Assembly (NCBI GenBank): GCA_021299075.1
Contig: JAJTFU010000027.1
Location: 1-14,909, forward strand
Length of the DNA: 14,909 nucleotides
From: Novosphingobium sp.
GTDB lineage: Bacteria > Pseudomonadota > Alphaproteobacteria > Sphingomonadales > Sphingomonadaceae
Direction of reading: 5' to 3'
The position numbers and the translations under genes were made by a program. Numbering within the stretch: the first letter of the stretch is position 1; every line of letters starts with the position of its first letter. This document shows positions 6,452 to 14,143 of the stretch, in pieces. The notes under the pieces were generated by a model, which saw nothing but the letters and a program-made list of their open reading frames with translations, was not told the origin of the DNA and did not search any database.

Positions 6452-7860
6452 CCGCCGGTCCGGAAGACGCGGATTGCGGCCTCAAGCCCGCCGGCCCACT
6501 TGGTGATGTCCCCCGCCCCAAGACAGACCACCATGTCCCCCGGCTGGGCGACATTGGCCAGTTCTGCCGCCAGAGCGTCGGCGCTGGCGATGAGGTGGGC
6601 CGAGCGATGGCCGCGCGCCTTGATCCCTTCGACCAGAGCAGCGGAATCGACACCCTCGATCGGCGCTTCGCCGGCGGCAAATACTGGCGCGGCATAGACC
6701 ATGTCGGCATCGTTGAAGGCGGCCTGGAACTCGGCCAGGTGATCGCGCAGGCGGGTGAAGCGATGCGGCTGAACCACGGCAATCACGCGGTTCTGCACCC
6801 CTTCCCGCGCGGCGGCCAGGACGGCGCGGATTTCGACCGGATGGTGGCCGTAATCGTCGATGATCGTCACGCCATCGATCTCACCCACCTTGGTGAAGCG
6901 GCGCTTGACCCCGCCGAACTTGGCAAAGCCGGTCTGGATCACGGAATCCGCGCAGCCCATCTCGACCGCGACGCCGACTGCGGCCAGCGCGTTCTGAACA
7001 TTGTGACGGCCGGGCATGGGGAGCTCAATCCCGTCAATGCGGCGCTGCGAGCCGTCGCGCTGGCGGATCACCACGTCAAAGCGATTGCCGCCGGGAATCG
7101 GCGTGACATTCTCACCGCGCACATCGGCCTGGGCCGAGAAGCCATAGGTCACGACGCGGCGGTCGCGGACCTTGGGAATAACGGCCTGGACTTCGGGGTG
7201 ATCGATGCAGAGAACCGCGCAGCCATAGAACGGCACGTTCTCGATAAATTCGACGAAGGCGTCCTTGATCGCGTCAAAACTGCCATAGTGATCAAGGTGT
7301 TCGGGATCGATGTTGGTGACCACGGCAATGGTCCCGTCGAGGCGCAGGAACGAGCCGTCGCTCTCATCCGCCTCGACCACCATCCACTCGCTCTCACCAA
7401 GGCGCGCGTTGGAACCGTAGGAGTTGATGATCCCGCCGTTGATCACGGTCGGATCGACCCCGCCGGCATCAAGCAGCGCGGCGACGAGGCTGGTCGTGGT
7501 AGTCTTGCCGTGCGTGCCGGCGACGGCGACCGTGCGCTTCAGCCGCATCAGCTCTGCCAGCATCTCCGCGCGGCGCACCACGGGGACGCGGTGTTCCAGC
7601 GCGGCGACGACTTCGGGGTTGTCGCGCTTCACGGCGGTTGAGGTCACGACCACGGCGGCATCGCCCAGGTTCTCGGCCTTGTGGCCGATCATCACCTTGA
7701 TCCCGCGGGCGCGCAGACCTTCGACGACATAGCCTTCGGCAATGTCGCTACCCTGGACCGTATAGCCCAGGTTGTGCATCACTTCGGCAATGCCGGACAT
7801 GCCGATCCCGCCGATACCGACGAAATGGATGGTGCCGATGTCAGTGCCTACGCCCTTCAT
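6448..7860 (-). CDS. murC: UDP-N-acetylmuramate--L-alanine ligase
   Basis: MurC is a cytoplasmic ATP-dependent ligase that adds L-alanine to UDP-MurNAc, the first peptide step. The 470 residues follow the Mur ligase plan. An N-terminal Rossmann-type UDP-binding domain has GIGGIGMSGIA at 15-25. The central ATPase has the P-loop GTHGKTTTT at 115-123, the acidic motif VEADESDGSF at 162-171, and NIDPEHLDHYG at 183-193. The C-terminal domain has the MurC-typical DDYGHHP at 335-341 and QPHRFTRL at 364-371. The ATG at 7860 lies 12 bases after the murG stop, a wider junction than most in this cluster, and GGAAGAGAG fills the gap as Shine-Dalgarno. Length and motifs are normal, so the identity is secure. 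Confidence 0.98.
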   Translation of the reverse strand: MKGVGTDIGTIHFVGIGGIGMSGIAEVMHNLGYTVQGSDIAEGYVVEGLRARGIKVMIGHKAENLGDAAVVVTSTAVKRDNPEVVAALEHRVPVVRRAEMLAELMRLKRTVAVAGTHGKTTTTSLVAALLDAGGVDPTVINGGIINSYGSNARLGESEWMVVEADESDGSFLRLDGTIAVVTNIDPEHLDHYGSFDAIKDAFVEFIENVPFYGCAVLCIDHPEVQAVIPKVRDRRVVTYGFSAQADVRGENVTPIPGGNRFDVVIRQRDGSQRRIDGIELPMPGRHNVQNALAAVGVAVEMGCADSVIQTGFAKFGGVKRRFTKVGEIDGVTIIDDYGHHPVEIRAVLAAAREGVQNRVIAVVQPHRFTRLRDHLAEFQAAFNDADMVYAAPVFAAGEAPIEGVDSAALVEGIKARGHRSAHLIASADALAAELANVAQPGDMVVCLGAGDITKWAGGLEAAIRVFRTGG

Positions 7861-7872
7861 TCCACTCTCTTC

Positions 7873-9048
7873 CTAACCAGCCGCCGCCGCGCCGCCAAAG
7901 GTTGCACCGGCAATCGCGGCATCGGCCACGCGGATCACGTCCATCAGCGGGGTGCCGCCAAAGCTTTCGACCAGATCGGCCAGGTCCTTCGCCGCCTTGG
8001 GATAGCCGCAGTTCCACGCGCCGTGGGCCGCATTGGCGAGCGTTTCCGGGCTCTGCGCGATCGCCAGGATCTGCTTGGCCACTTCGGCGGCGGTAAACCG
8101 CTCCTGCCGGATCATCCGCGCCCCGCCGGCGGCGCAGATCTCGCGCGTGTTGGCGGCCTGATGATCATCGGTCGCGATCGGCAGCGGGACCAGGATCGCC
8201 GGGCGGCCAACCGCCGTCAGCTCGGCAATGGTCGAGGCACCGGCGCGACCGATGAACAGGTGCGTATCGGCCAGCCGCTCGGCCATGTTCTCGAAATAGG
8301 TGCCAAGCTCGGCCGGAATGTCATGCCCGGCATAGCGCGCGCGGACAACTTCGATATCCTCGGGCCGGCACTGCTGGGTCACCTGCAAACGCGTACGCAG
8401 CGCGGCGGGGAGCATGGCCAGCGCATCGGGCACGACCTGGGCGAGCACGCTGGCGCCCTGGCTGCCGCCAGTTACCAGGACCCGCAGCAGCCCGTCTTCG
8501 CTGAACGGCGGGAACGGCTCGTCGCGCAGGGCCAGAACCTCTGCCCGGACGGGATTGCCGACCAGATGAGTCTTGAGCGCGAACTTGGACTTGAGCCGGT
8601 CGACCTGCTTGAACGAGGTGGCAATGGCATCGACCCGCTTGGCCAGCAGGCGATTGACCCGGCCCAGCACGGCATTCTGTTCGTGGATCACGCTCGGCAC
8701 GCCCGCAGCGGTGGCCGCCCAGAGCGTCGGAAAGGCGGGATAGCCACCGAAGCCCACCACGCAGGTCGGCTGGAAGCTTTCGAACAGCCGCGCGGCCATC
8801 CGCTTGCCCTCCAGGATCGCGCCGATCCCCTTGGGCCAGTGCAGCGGGTTCTTGCCGATCCGTCCGGCGGGCAAAATGTGGGTGACCAGGCTGTCGGGCT
8901 TGCCCGGCAGTTTGGCGCCGCGCGTATCGGTGACCAGCGCAACGTGATGCCCGCGCCGCTCCAGCTCCACCGCCAGGGCAAAGGCCGGGATCAGGTGGCC
9001 GCCAGTGCCGCCTGCCGCCAGGACGAAATGCCGCGTTGCGCCGCTCAT
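7873..9048 (-). CDS. murG: Lipid II synthase MurG (UDP-GlcNAc transferase)
   Basis: MurG is a peripheral inner-membrane GT28-family glycosyltransferase that transfers GlcNAc from UDP-GlcNAc to lipid I, making lipid II on the cytoplasmic face. The 391 residues show two Rossmann-like domains. The N-terminal glycine loop is GGTGGH at 13-18, then VGFGGYPAFP at 98-107 and the HEQNAVLGRVNR stretch at 122-133. The second domain has GGSQGA at 194-199, FIGRAGASTIAEL at 265-277 and the donor-binding PLPIATDDHQAANT at 288-301. An Ala/Gly-rich tail extends past the usual end. The ATG at 9048 overlaps the ftsW TGA by four bases. Length is slightly above the E. coli protein (355). Confidence 0.98.
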   Translation of the reverse strand: MSGATRHFVLAAGGTGGHLIPAFALAVELERRGHHVALVTDTRGAKLPGKPDSLVTHILPAGRIGKNPLHWPKGIGAILEGKRMAARLFESFQPTCVVGFGGYPAFPTLWAATAAGVPSVIHEQNAVLGRVNRLLAKRVDAIATSFKQVDRLKSKFALKTHLVGNPVRAEVLALRDEPFPPFSEDGLLRVLVTGGSQGASVLAQVVPDALAMLPAALRTRLQVTQQCRPEDIEVVRARYAGHDIPAELGTYFENMAERLADTHLFIGRAGASTIAELTAVGRPAILVPLPIATDDHQAANTREICAAGGARMIRQERFTAAEVAKQILAIAQSPETLANAAHGAWNCGYPKAAKDLADLVESFGGTPLMDVIRVADAAIAGATFGGAAAAG

Positions 9049-10268
9049 CGCCGCATTCCTCCCATATCGCCGATCTTGAAGGCCTCACGCTCGATGAACG
9101 GATTGCGCCGGGTGATCGCCAGCAACAGGCCCACGCCCAGGCAGAGCGCAATGGTGGATGAGCCGCCATAGGAAATCAGCGGCAGGGTCATCCCCTTCGA
9201 CGGGAACAGCTGCAGGTTGACCAGGATGTTGATGAAGGCCTGCCCGCCGAGCTGCGCGGTCAGGCCAGCGGCGGCGAGCGTGGTGAAGAGATCTTCCTCT
9301 TTCAGCAGCCGCAGCAGCACGCGCAGGACAATCGCGACATATAGCGCCACGATCACCAGGCACATGATCAGGCCAAACTCCTCACCGATCACGGAGAAGA
9401 TATAGTCGGTATGCGCCTCGGGCAGCGCCATCTTGCGCTTGCCGAGCCAGATGCCGGTGCCGGTCCAGCCACCGGACAGCAGCGTGCGGCTGGCCAGGTC
9501 GACCTGGTCATAGGCCGTGCCGCCCCCCAGGAAGGCATCGATGCGGTTGCGGCCGTTCTCGTAGAACAGGTAAGCCAGCGTCACTGCCCCAATCCCACCG
9601 GCGAACACCACGCCGATCCGCTGGACCGAAATGCCGGCGAGCAGCGCCAGCACGAACCATACCCCGGCAAACAGGATCGCCGAGCCAAGGTCAGGCTGCA
9701 GCATCAGCAGGCAGACCACCAGCAACATCACCGCCGTGCTCAGCGCCACGACCGGCAGCTTGGGATCGCGCGCGCGCCAGGAAAGGATCCAGGCGAGGCA
9801 GATCGCGAAGGCCGGCTTCAGGAATTCCGATGGCTGCAGCGACATGCCCAGGTTGAGCCAGCGCTTTGCCCCGTTCACGGTCGAGCCGAACACCGGCACC
9901 AGGAACAGCCCAACCAGCATCGCCGCGCCCAGCAGGATGCCAAAGCGCCGCGCCATGTCCTTGGGCAAGGCCGCAGCAAAGGCCAAGACCATCAGGCCGA
10001 CGAACTGCCAGCGAAGGTGGATGTAGAAGAAGTGCAGGTCATCCAGCCTGATCCGCGCGGTTGAAAGGCGCTGGGCGCTGGCGGGCGAGGCAGCGGCGAC
10101 CGCCAGCGTGCCAAGCGCCATCAGCAGCAGGATCAGGCCAAGCAGCACCCGGTCAATCTCGCGCCACCACATCGCAAATTCGCTGCGGCGGTTGCGGCGC
10201 TGGCGCGGCAGGCCCATCGCGGTGGGCGCCTGGCCGGCGCGCGGCACGAAGGGCGGATGAGTGGCCAC
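9045..10268 (-). CDS. ftsW: Septal peptidoglycan glycosyltransferase FtsW (SEDS family)
   Basis: FtsW is the polytopic SEDS-family polymerase that builds septal glycan strands from lipid II, working with the transpeptidase FtsI. The 407 residues begin with a cytoplasmic basic tail (about 1-38, RQRRNRR at 22-28), followed by about ten hydrophobic segments. SEDS landmarks include NGAKRWLNL (132-140), QPSEFLKPA (145-153), QPDLGSA (191-197) and PEAHTDYIFSVIGEE (283-297). Asp288 corresponds to the essential SEDS aspartate, and KGMTLPLISYGGSS lies near the C-terminus. The start is GTG at 10268-10266: it overlaps the murD TAG by one base (TAGTG) and has AAGGAG seven bases upstream. A later Met at residue 18 is possible but lacks that support. 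FtsI is expected further upstream, outside the window. Confidence 0.97.
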   Translation of the reverse strand: MATHPPFVPRAGQAPTAMGLPRQRRNRRSEFAMWWREIDRVLLGLILLLMALGTLAVAAASPASAQRLSTARIRLDDLHFFYIHLRWQFVGLMVLAFAAALPKDMARRFGILLGAAMLVGLFLVPVFGSTVNGAKRWLNLGMSLQPSEFLKPAFAICLAWILSWRARDPKLPVVALSTAVMLLVVCLLMLQPDLGSAILFAGVWFVLALLAGISVQRIGVVFAGGIGAVTLAYLFYENGRNRIDAFLGGGTAYDQVDLASRTLLSGGWTGTGIWLGKRKMALPEAHTDYIFSVIGEEFGLIMCLVIVALYVAIVLRVLLRLLKEEDLFTTLAAAGLTAQLGGQAFINILVNLQLFPSKGMTLPLISYGGSSTIALCLGVGLLLAITRRNPFIEREAFKIGDMGGMRR

Positions 10269-11611
10269 TAGCGCGCTCCTTCTGCGGCGGCGGCCTGATC
10301 GGCGATCAGGGCCTGGACGATCTGGCGGAAGCTGTCACCGCGCGCTTCGTAATCGCGGAACTGATCAAAGCTGGCACAGGCCGGTGAAAGCAGCACGACG
10401 TCGCCGGGCTTGGCTGCGGCCATCGCCTGCTGGATCGCATCGCACATCATTTCGCTGCTGGTCACCGGCATGTGCGGGCGCAGCAGTTGGGCAAACATGG
10501 GGCCGGCTTCGCCAATGGTATAGGCAGCGACGACATTGCCGAAATAGGGCGCGCATTCGTCCAGATCGTCGCCCTTGGGCAGGCCGCCGACGATCCAGTG
10601 AATGCGCTTGTCCGGGTTCGGCGGGAAAGCGCCCAGCGCGGGCGCGGCCGATGCCGGGTTGGTGGCCTTGCTGTCATTGATGAACAGCACGCCGTCGGTT
10701 TCGGCCACGCGCTCCATCCGGTGCGGCAGGCCGCGGAAGCTGGCGAGCGCCGGCCCCCACTGCGCTGCGGTCAGCCCCAGTGCCTCGGCAATGGCAACGG
10801 CCACGGCCGCGTTCTGGAGGTTGTGCGGGCCCTGCAGGGTAGGCCAACCAGGCTGAAGCCCGACCAGGTTGGAGCCATCGACCGGATGGACCTTGCCGGG
10901 CAGGCGGCGGCCGAGCTCACGCTCCGCCACGGCGCGGGTTTCCGGATCGCCCACCCCGAACACCGCAGCCTGATCGTCATGCTGCATTTCGAACAGGCGA
11001 GCCTTGCTGGCAGCATAGGCCTCGAACCCGTCATAGCGGTCCAGATGGTCAGGTGTGATGTTGAGCAGCGCGGCAACATCACAGGCAAGGCTGTGCGTCA
11101 GGTCGATCTGATAGCTCGACAGTTCCAGCACATAGACCCCGCCCGGCGGCAGCGGCGCCTGGCCCAGCACCGGCAGACCGATATTGCCGCCCATCCGGGT
11201 CGGCAGGGCAGCGCTTTGCAACACGTGGTGGACCAGCGCGGTGGTGGTCGACTTGCCGTTGGTCCCGGTGATGCCGACCACGCGGTGCGCCGGCAGGTGA
11301 GGCCGGGCAATCGCGAACAGCTCGATATCGCCGATCACCGGCACGCCGGCCGCAGCAGCATGGGCAGCGATCGGGTGCGTGTTGAGCGGCACGCCCGGCG
11401 AGACGACCACACCGGCAAAGCCTGCCAGATCGATCGTCAGCGGATCAGCAAGTTCGACCCGGCCTTCTACCCAGCGGCGCGGTTCTTCGCGGCTGTCCCA
11501 GGCGGTAACCTGCGCTCCGCCCGCCAGCAGGCTTTCGACCGCAGTCAGGCCCGAACGGGCCAGACCAAGGACGGCATAGCGCTGACCGGCAAAGGCGGGG
11601 GTCGTGATCAT
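10268..11611 (-). CDS. murD: UDP-N-acetylmuramoyl-L-alanine--D-glutamate ligase
   Basis: MurD is a cytoplasmic ATP-dependent ligase adding D-glutamate to UDP-MurNAc-L-Ala. The 447 residues have a UDP-binding N-terminal domain (VLGLARSG at 14-21; VVSPGVP at 69-75). The ATPase domain has the P-loop GTNGKSTTT at 116-124, GGNIGLP at 141-147, the ELSSYQ motif at 163-168, and NITPDHLDRYDGF at 184-196. It is followed by Lys203 in ASKARLFE, the position of the carbamylated lysine in Mur ligases. The C-terminal domain has the typical FINDSKATNP stretch and GG..KGDD. The ATG at 11611 overlaps the mraY TGA by four bases (ATGA). Length is close to E. coli MurD (438). Confidence 0.98.
   Translation of the reverse strand: MITTPAFAGQRYAVLGLARSGLTAVESLLAGGAQVTAWDSREEPRRWVEGRVELADPLTIDLAGFAGVVVSPGVPLNTHPIAAHAAAAGVPVIGDIELFAIARPHLPAHRVVGITGTNGKSTTTALVHHVLQSAALPTRMGGNIGLPVLGQAPLPPGGVYVLELSSYQIDLTHSLACDVAALLNITPDHLDRYDGFEAYAASKARLFEMQHDDQAAVFGVGDPETRAVAERELGRRLPGKVHPVDGSNLVGLQPGWPTLQGPHNLQNAAVAVAIAEALGLTAAQWGPALASFRGLPHRMERVAETDGVLFINDSKATNPASAAPALGAFPPNPDKRIHWIVGGLPKGDDLDECAPYFGNVVAAYTIGEAGPMFAQLLRPHMPVTSSEMMCDAIQQAMAAAKPGDVVLLSPACASFDQFRDYEARGDSFRQIVQALIADQAAAAEGAR
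10276..10281 (-). promoter_or_regulatory. ftsW ribosome binding site inside murD
   Basis: On the minus strand this is AAGGAG, seven bases before the GTG at 10268. It lies within the last codons of murD and decides the ftsW start in favour of the overlapping GTG. Confidence 0.75.
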
Positions 11612-12678
11612 CGCAGCTTGAGCGTCGACAGGCCAATGAGGGCGAGGACGATCGAGACGATCCAGAAGCGGATCACCACGGTCGATTCCTTCCAGCCGAG
11701 CTGTTCGAAGTGGTGATGGATCGGCGCCATCTTGAACACCCGCTTGCCGGTGCGCTTGTAAACCGCGACCTGGATGATCACCGACAGCGCCTCGGCCACG
11801 AACAGGCCGCCGACAATCGCCAGCACGATCTCATGCCGCGAAGCCACCGCAATCGCGCCGAGCGCGCCGCCCAGGGCCAGGCTACCGGTATCGCCCATGA
11901 ACACCGCGGCCGGCGGCGCGTTGAACCACAGGAACGCGAGACAAGCACCCATGATCCCGGCGCAAAGGATCGCCAGTTCACCGGCGCGCGGCACGTGCGG
12001 AATGCCGAGATAGGCCGAAAAGTCGGCCCGGCCCGCCAGGTAGGCGATGATCGCGAAGGTGCCGGCGGCAATCACCACCGGCATGGTCGCCAGGCCATCA
12101 AGCCCGTCGGTCAGGTTCACGGCATTGCCCGCGCCGACGATCACGAAGGCGGCAAAGACGAAATAGAGCGGCCCGAGCGGGATATAGTGGCCCGAGAGGA
12201 ACGGCACGTAGAGGTTGGTACTTGTGTGTCCGATCATGATCCAGGCAGCGAGCCCGGCGACGGTGAATTCCGCCAGCAACCGCACCCGGCCAGAAACCCC
12301 GGCGGTGCTGCGCTTCTTGACCTTGTCGTAATCGTCCAGAAACCCGATCAGGCCGAAGCCGGTGGTTACCATCAGGCAGGCCCAGACCAGCGGGCTCGAC
12401 AGGTCCATCCACAGCAGCATTGAGACGACCAGCGCGATCATGATCATCAGCCCGCCCATGGTCGGCGTGCCGCGCTTGGCGAGGTGGCTTTGCGGTCCGT
12501 CCTCGCGGATTGGCTGGCCCTTGCCCTGGCGCACGCGCAGCATGTTGATGAACTTCGGGCCGATGATCAGACCGATCACCAGCGCTGTCATCAATGCCGC
12601 ACCCGCGCGGAAGGTCTGGTAGCGAATGAGGTTCGCCAGCCCCGAAAATTCGAAATATTCCGCGATCAGGTAAAGCAT
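11608..12678 (-). CDS. mraY: Phospho-N-acetylmuramoyl-pentapeptide transferase (lipid I synthase)
   Basis: MraY is a polytopic inner-membrane enzyme that moves phospho-MurNAc-pentapeptide from UDP to undecaprenyl phosphate, making lipid I. The 356 residues contain about ten membrane helices and all family motifs: GQPIREDGPQSHLAKRGTP at 54-72, FLDDYDKV at 113-120 (Asp115 and Asp116), GNAVNLTDGLDGLA at 184-197, FMGDTGSLALGG at 260-271 (Asp263, a catalytic or Mg-binding position) and the PIHHHFE loop at 319-325. The ATG at 12678 lies seven bases after the murF stop; the nearest Shine-Dalgarno candidate, AAGGA, overlaps the murF 3' end. The length matches the family (about 360). Confidence 0.98.
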   Translation of the reverse strand: MLYLIAEYFEFSGLANLIRYQTFRAGAALMTALVIGLIIGPKFINMLRVRQGKGQPIREDGPQSHLAKRGTPTMGGLMIMIALVVSMLLWMDLSSPLVWACLMVTTGFGLIGFLDDYDKVKKRSTAGVSGRVRLLAEFTVAGLAAWIMIGHTSTNLYVPFLSGHYIPLGPLYFVFAAFVIVGAGNAVNLTDGLDGLATMPVVIAAGTFAIIAYLAGRADFSAYLGIPHVPRAGELAILCAGIMGACLAFLWFNAPPAAVFMGDTGSLALGGALGAIAVASRHEIVLAIVGGLFVAEALSVIIQVAVYKRTGKRVFKMAPIHHHFEQLGWKESTVVIRFWIVSIVLALIGLSTLKLR

Positions 12679-12685
12679 CCTGATC

Positions 12686-14143
12686 TCAATCCTTGTTCTG
12701 CGTCAGAGCGGCAACCACAGCCCCCAGCCCGACGGAATTCGACCCTTTGACGAGGATGGCATCATCGGCCTGCAAACCCAGCTTCCCGAGCGCCACCAGA
12801 GCATCCCCAACAGACCCGCAATGGGCGAAGGACATAGGCTTGCCAAGCGCCGTAGCGGCGGATTTCCCCAGTTCCTCGGCCAGCGGGAGCATCTCGTCGC
12901 CAACCATGATCACGTGGTCGACTTCGGCCACGCGCAGCGGGACTGCCAGCTCGGCATGGAAGGCCGGGCCATGCTCACCCAGCTCCTTCATCGCGCCGAG
13001 CACGGCGATGCGCCGGGCGGCCGTTGTGTGGCCCAGATCGGCCAGCGTGGCCTTCATCGAGGCGGGATTCGCGTTGTAGCTCTCGTCGATCAGCAGGGCG
13101 ATGCCGCCTTCGACCGGCAGCCGGTGACGCGCGCCGCGCCCCTTGAGCCCTTCGAGCTCGGCCAGGGCCAGACCGGCCGCGCCAAGGTCCCCGCCCAGCT
13201 CGCGCACGGCGGCGATCACGGCGAGCGAGTTGACCACCCAGTGCTCACCCGGGGTAGCGACGGTGAAGCACAGCCGCCGATCGCCCATGTCGGCGGTCAC
13301 CAGCGAGCCGCCGTCGGGGGCGGGCACGGCATCGAGCAGGCGGACGTCGGCAAAGTCACTCCGCCCGAACGAAACGATCTTGACCCCCAACCGTTCGGCC
13401 GTGCGGCGCAGCTGGCCGTACTGGGCTACGTCAGCCGGGATGATCGCGGTGCCGCCCGGCTCAAGCCCTTCGAAGATTTCCGCCTTGGCATCGGCAATCG
13501 CCTCGATCGAACCGAGGTTCTCGATATGCGCCGGGGCGATGGTGGTGATCAGCGCGACATGCGGGCGGACCTGGGCGGTCAGCGCGCGGATCTCACCGGC
13601 GTGGTTCATGCCCATTTCGTAGACGCCGAACTTGGTCGCCGCGGGGGTGCGGGAGAGGCTGAGCGGCACGCCGACATGGTTGTTGTAGCTCTTGACCGAA
13701 CGATGCGCCCGGCCGCGGCTCGACCGGTCGAGCGCAGCAAAAATCGCTTCCTTGACCCCGGTCTTGCCGACCGAGCCGGTCACGCCGATGACGCGCGCCA
13801 TGGTGCGCTCGCGCGCGGCCTTGGCCAGAAGCTCAAGTGCAGTTGAGGTATTGTTAACCAGAATATGCGGGCCGTCGATCGGGCGATCGACCACGGCAGC
13901 GACCGCACCCTTGGCAAAGGCGGCATCGACAAAGCGGTGGCCATCCATCGCCTCGCCCTTCAGGGCAAAGAACAGGTCGCCTTCGATCACGTCGCGGCTG
14001 TCAATCTCAACGCCCGAGACGGCAAAATCGCCGCTGGCGGTGCCGCCGGTTGCCGCCGCAATCTCGGCCGCGGTCCACAGCGCTAGGCCGTGGGCATCAT
14101 CGGCTTCAATCGGCCACTCGAGGATCCGGGCAACGGCATTCAT
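12686..14143 (-). CDS. murF: UDP-N-acetylmuramoyl-tripeptide--D-alanyl-D-alanine ligase
   Basis: MurF joins the D-Ala-D-Ala made by Ddl to the UDP-MurNAc tripeptide, completing the pentapeptide precursor in the cytoplasm. With the start chosen here it has 485 residues. The N-terminal domain shows GVEIDSRDVIEGDLFFALKG at 44-63. The ATPase domain has the P-loop GVTGSVGKTG at 120-129, then YNNHVGVPLSL at 153-163 and EMGMNHAGEI at 176-185. The C-terminal part contains LIDESYNANPASMKA and VLGAMKELGEHG. I place the start at the ATG at 14143: it forms an ATGA overlap with the murE stop and has AGGGAG eight bases upstream. An in-frame GTG three codons earlier (14152) overlaps that Shine-Dalgarno and is unlikely. 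Confidence 0.97.
   Translation of the reverse strand: MNAVARILEWPIEADDAHGLALWTAAEIAAATGGTASGDFAVSGVEIDSRDVIEGDLFFALKGEAMDGHRFVDAAFAKGAVAAVVDRPIDGPHILVNNTSTALELLAKAARERTMARVIGVTGSVGKTGVKEAIFAALDRSSRGRAHRSVKSYNNHVGVPLSLSRTPAATKFGVYEMGMNHAGEIRALTAQVRPHVALITTIAPAHIENLGSIEAIADAKAEIFEGLEPGGTAIIPADVAQYGQLRRTAERLGVKIVSFGRSDFADVRLLDAVPAPDGGSLVTADMGDRRLCFTVATPGEHWVVNSLAVIAAVRELGGDLGAAGLALAELEGLKGRGARHRLPVEGGIALLIDESYNANPASMKATLADLGHTTAARRIAVLGAMKELGEHGPAFHAELAVPLRVAEVDHVIMVGDEMLPLAEELGKSAATALGKPMSFAHCGSVGDALVALGKLGLQADDAILVKGSNSVGLGAVVAALTQNKD

Noticed and set aside
7681..9171. 496-codon plus-strand open frame opposite murG
   Set aside because: It is antisense to murG and spans into murC and ftsW. Its composition (His, Arg, Gly, Asp) is that of a reverse-strand shadow and no family is recognisable. 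The same applies to the plus-strand frames at 6595-7641, 10472-11716 and 12821-13846.
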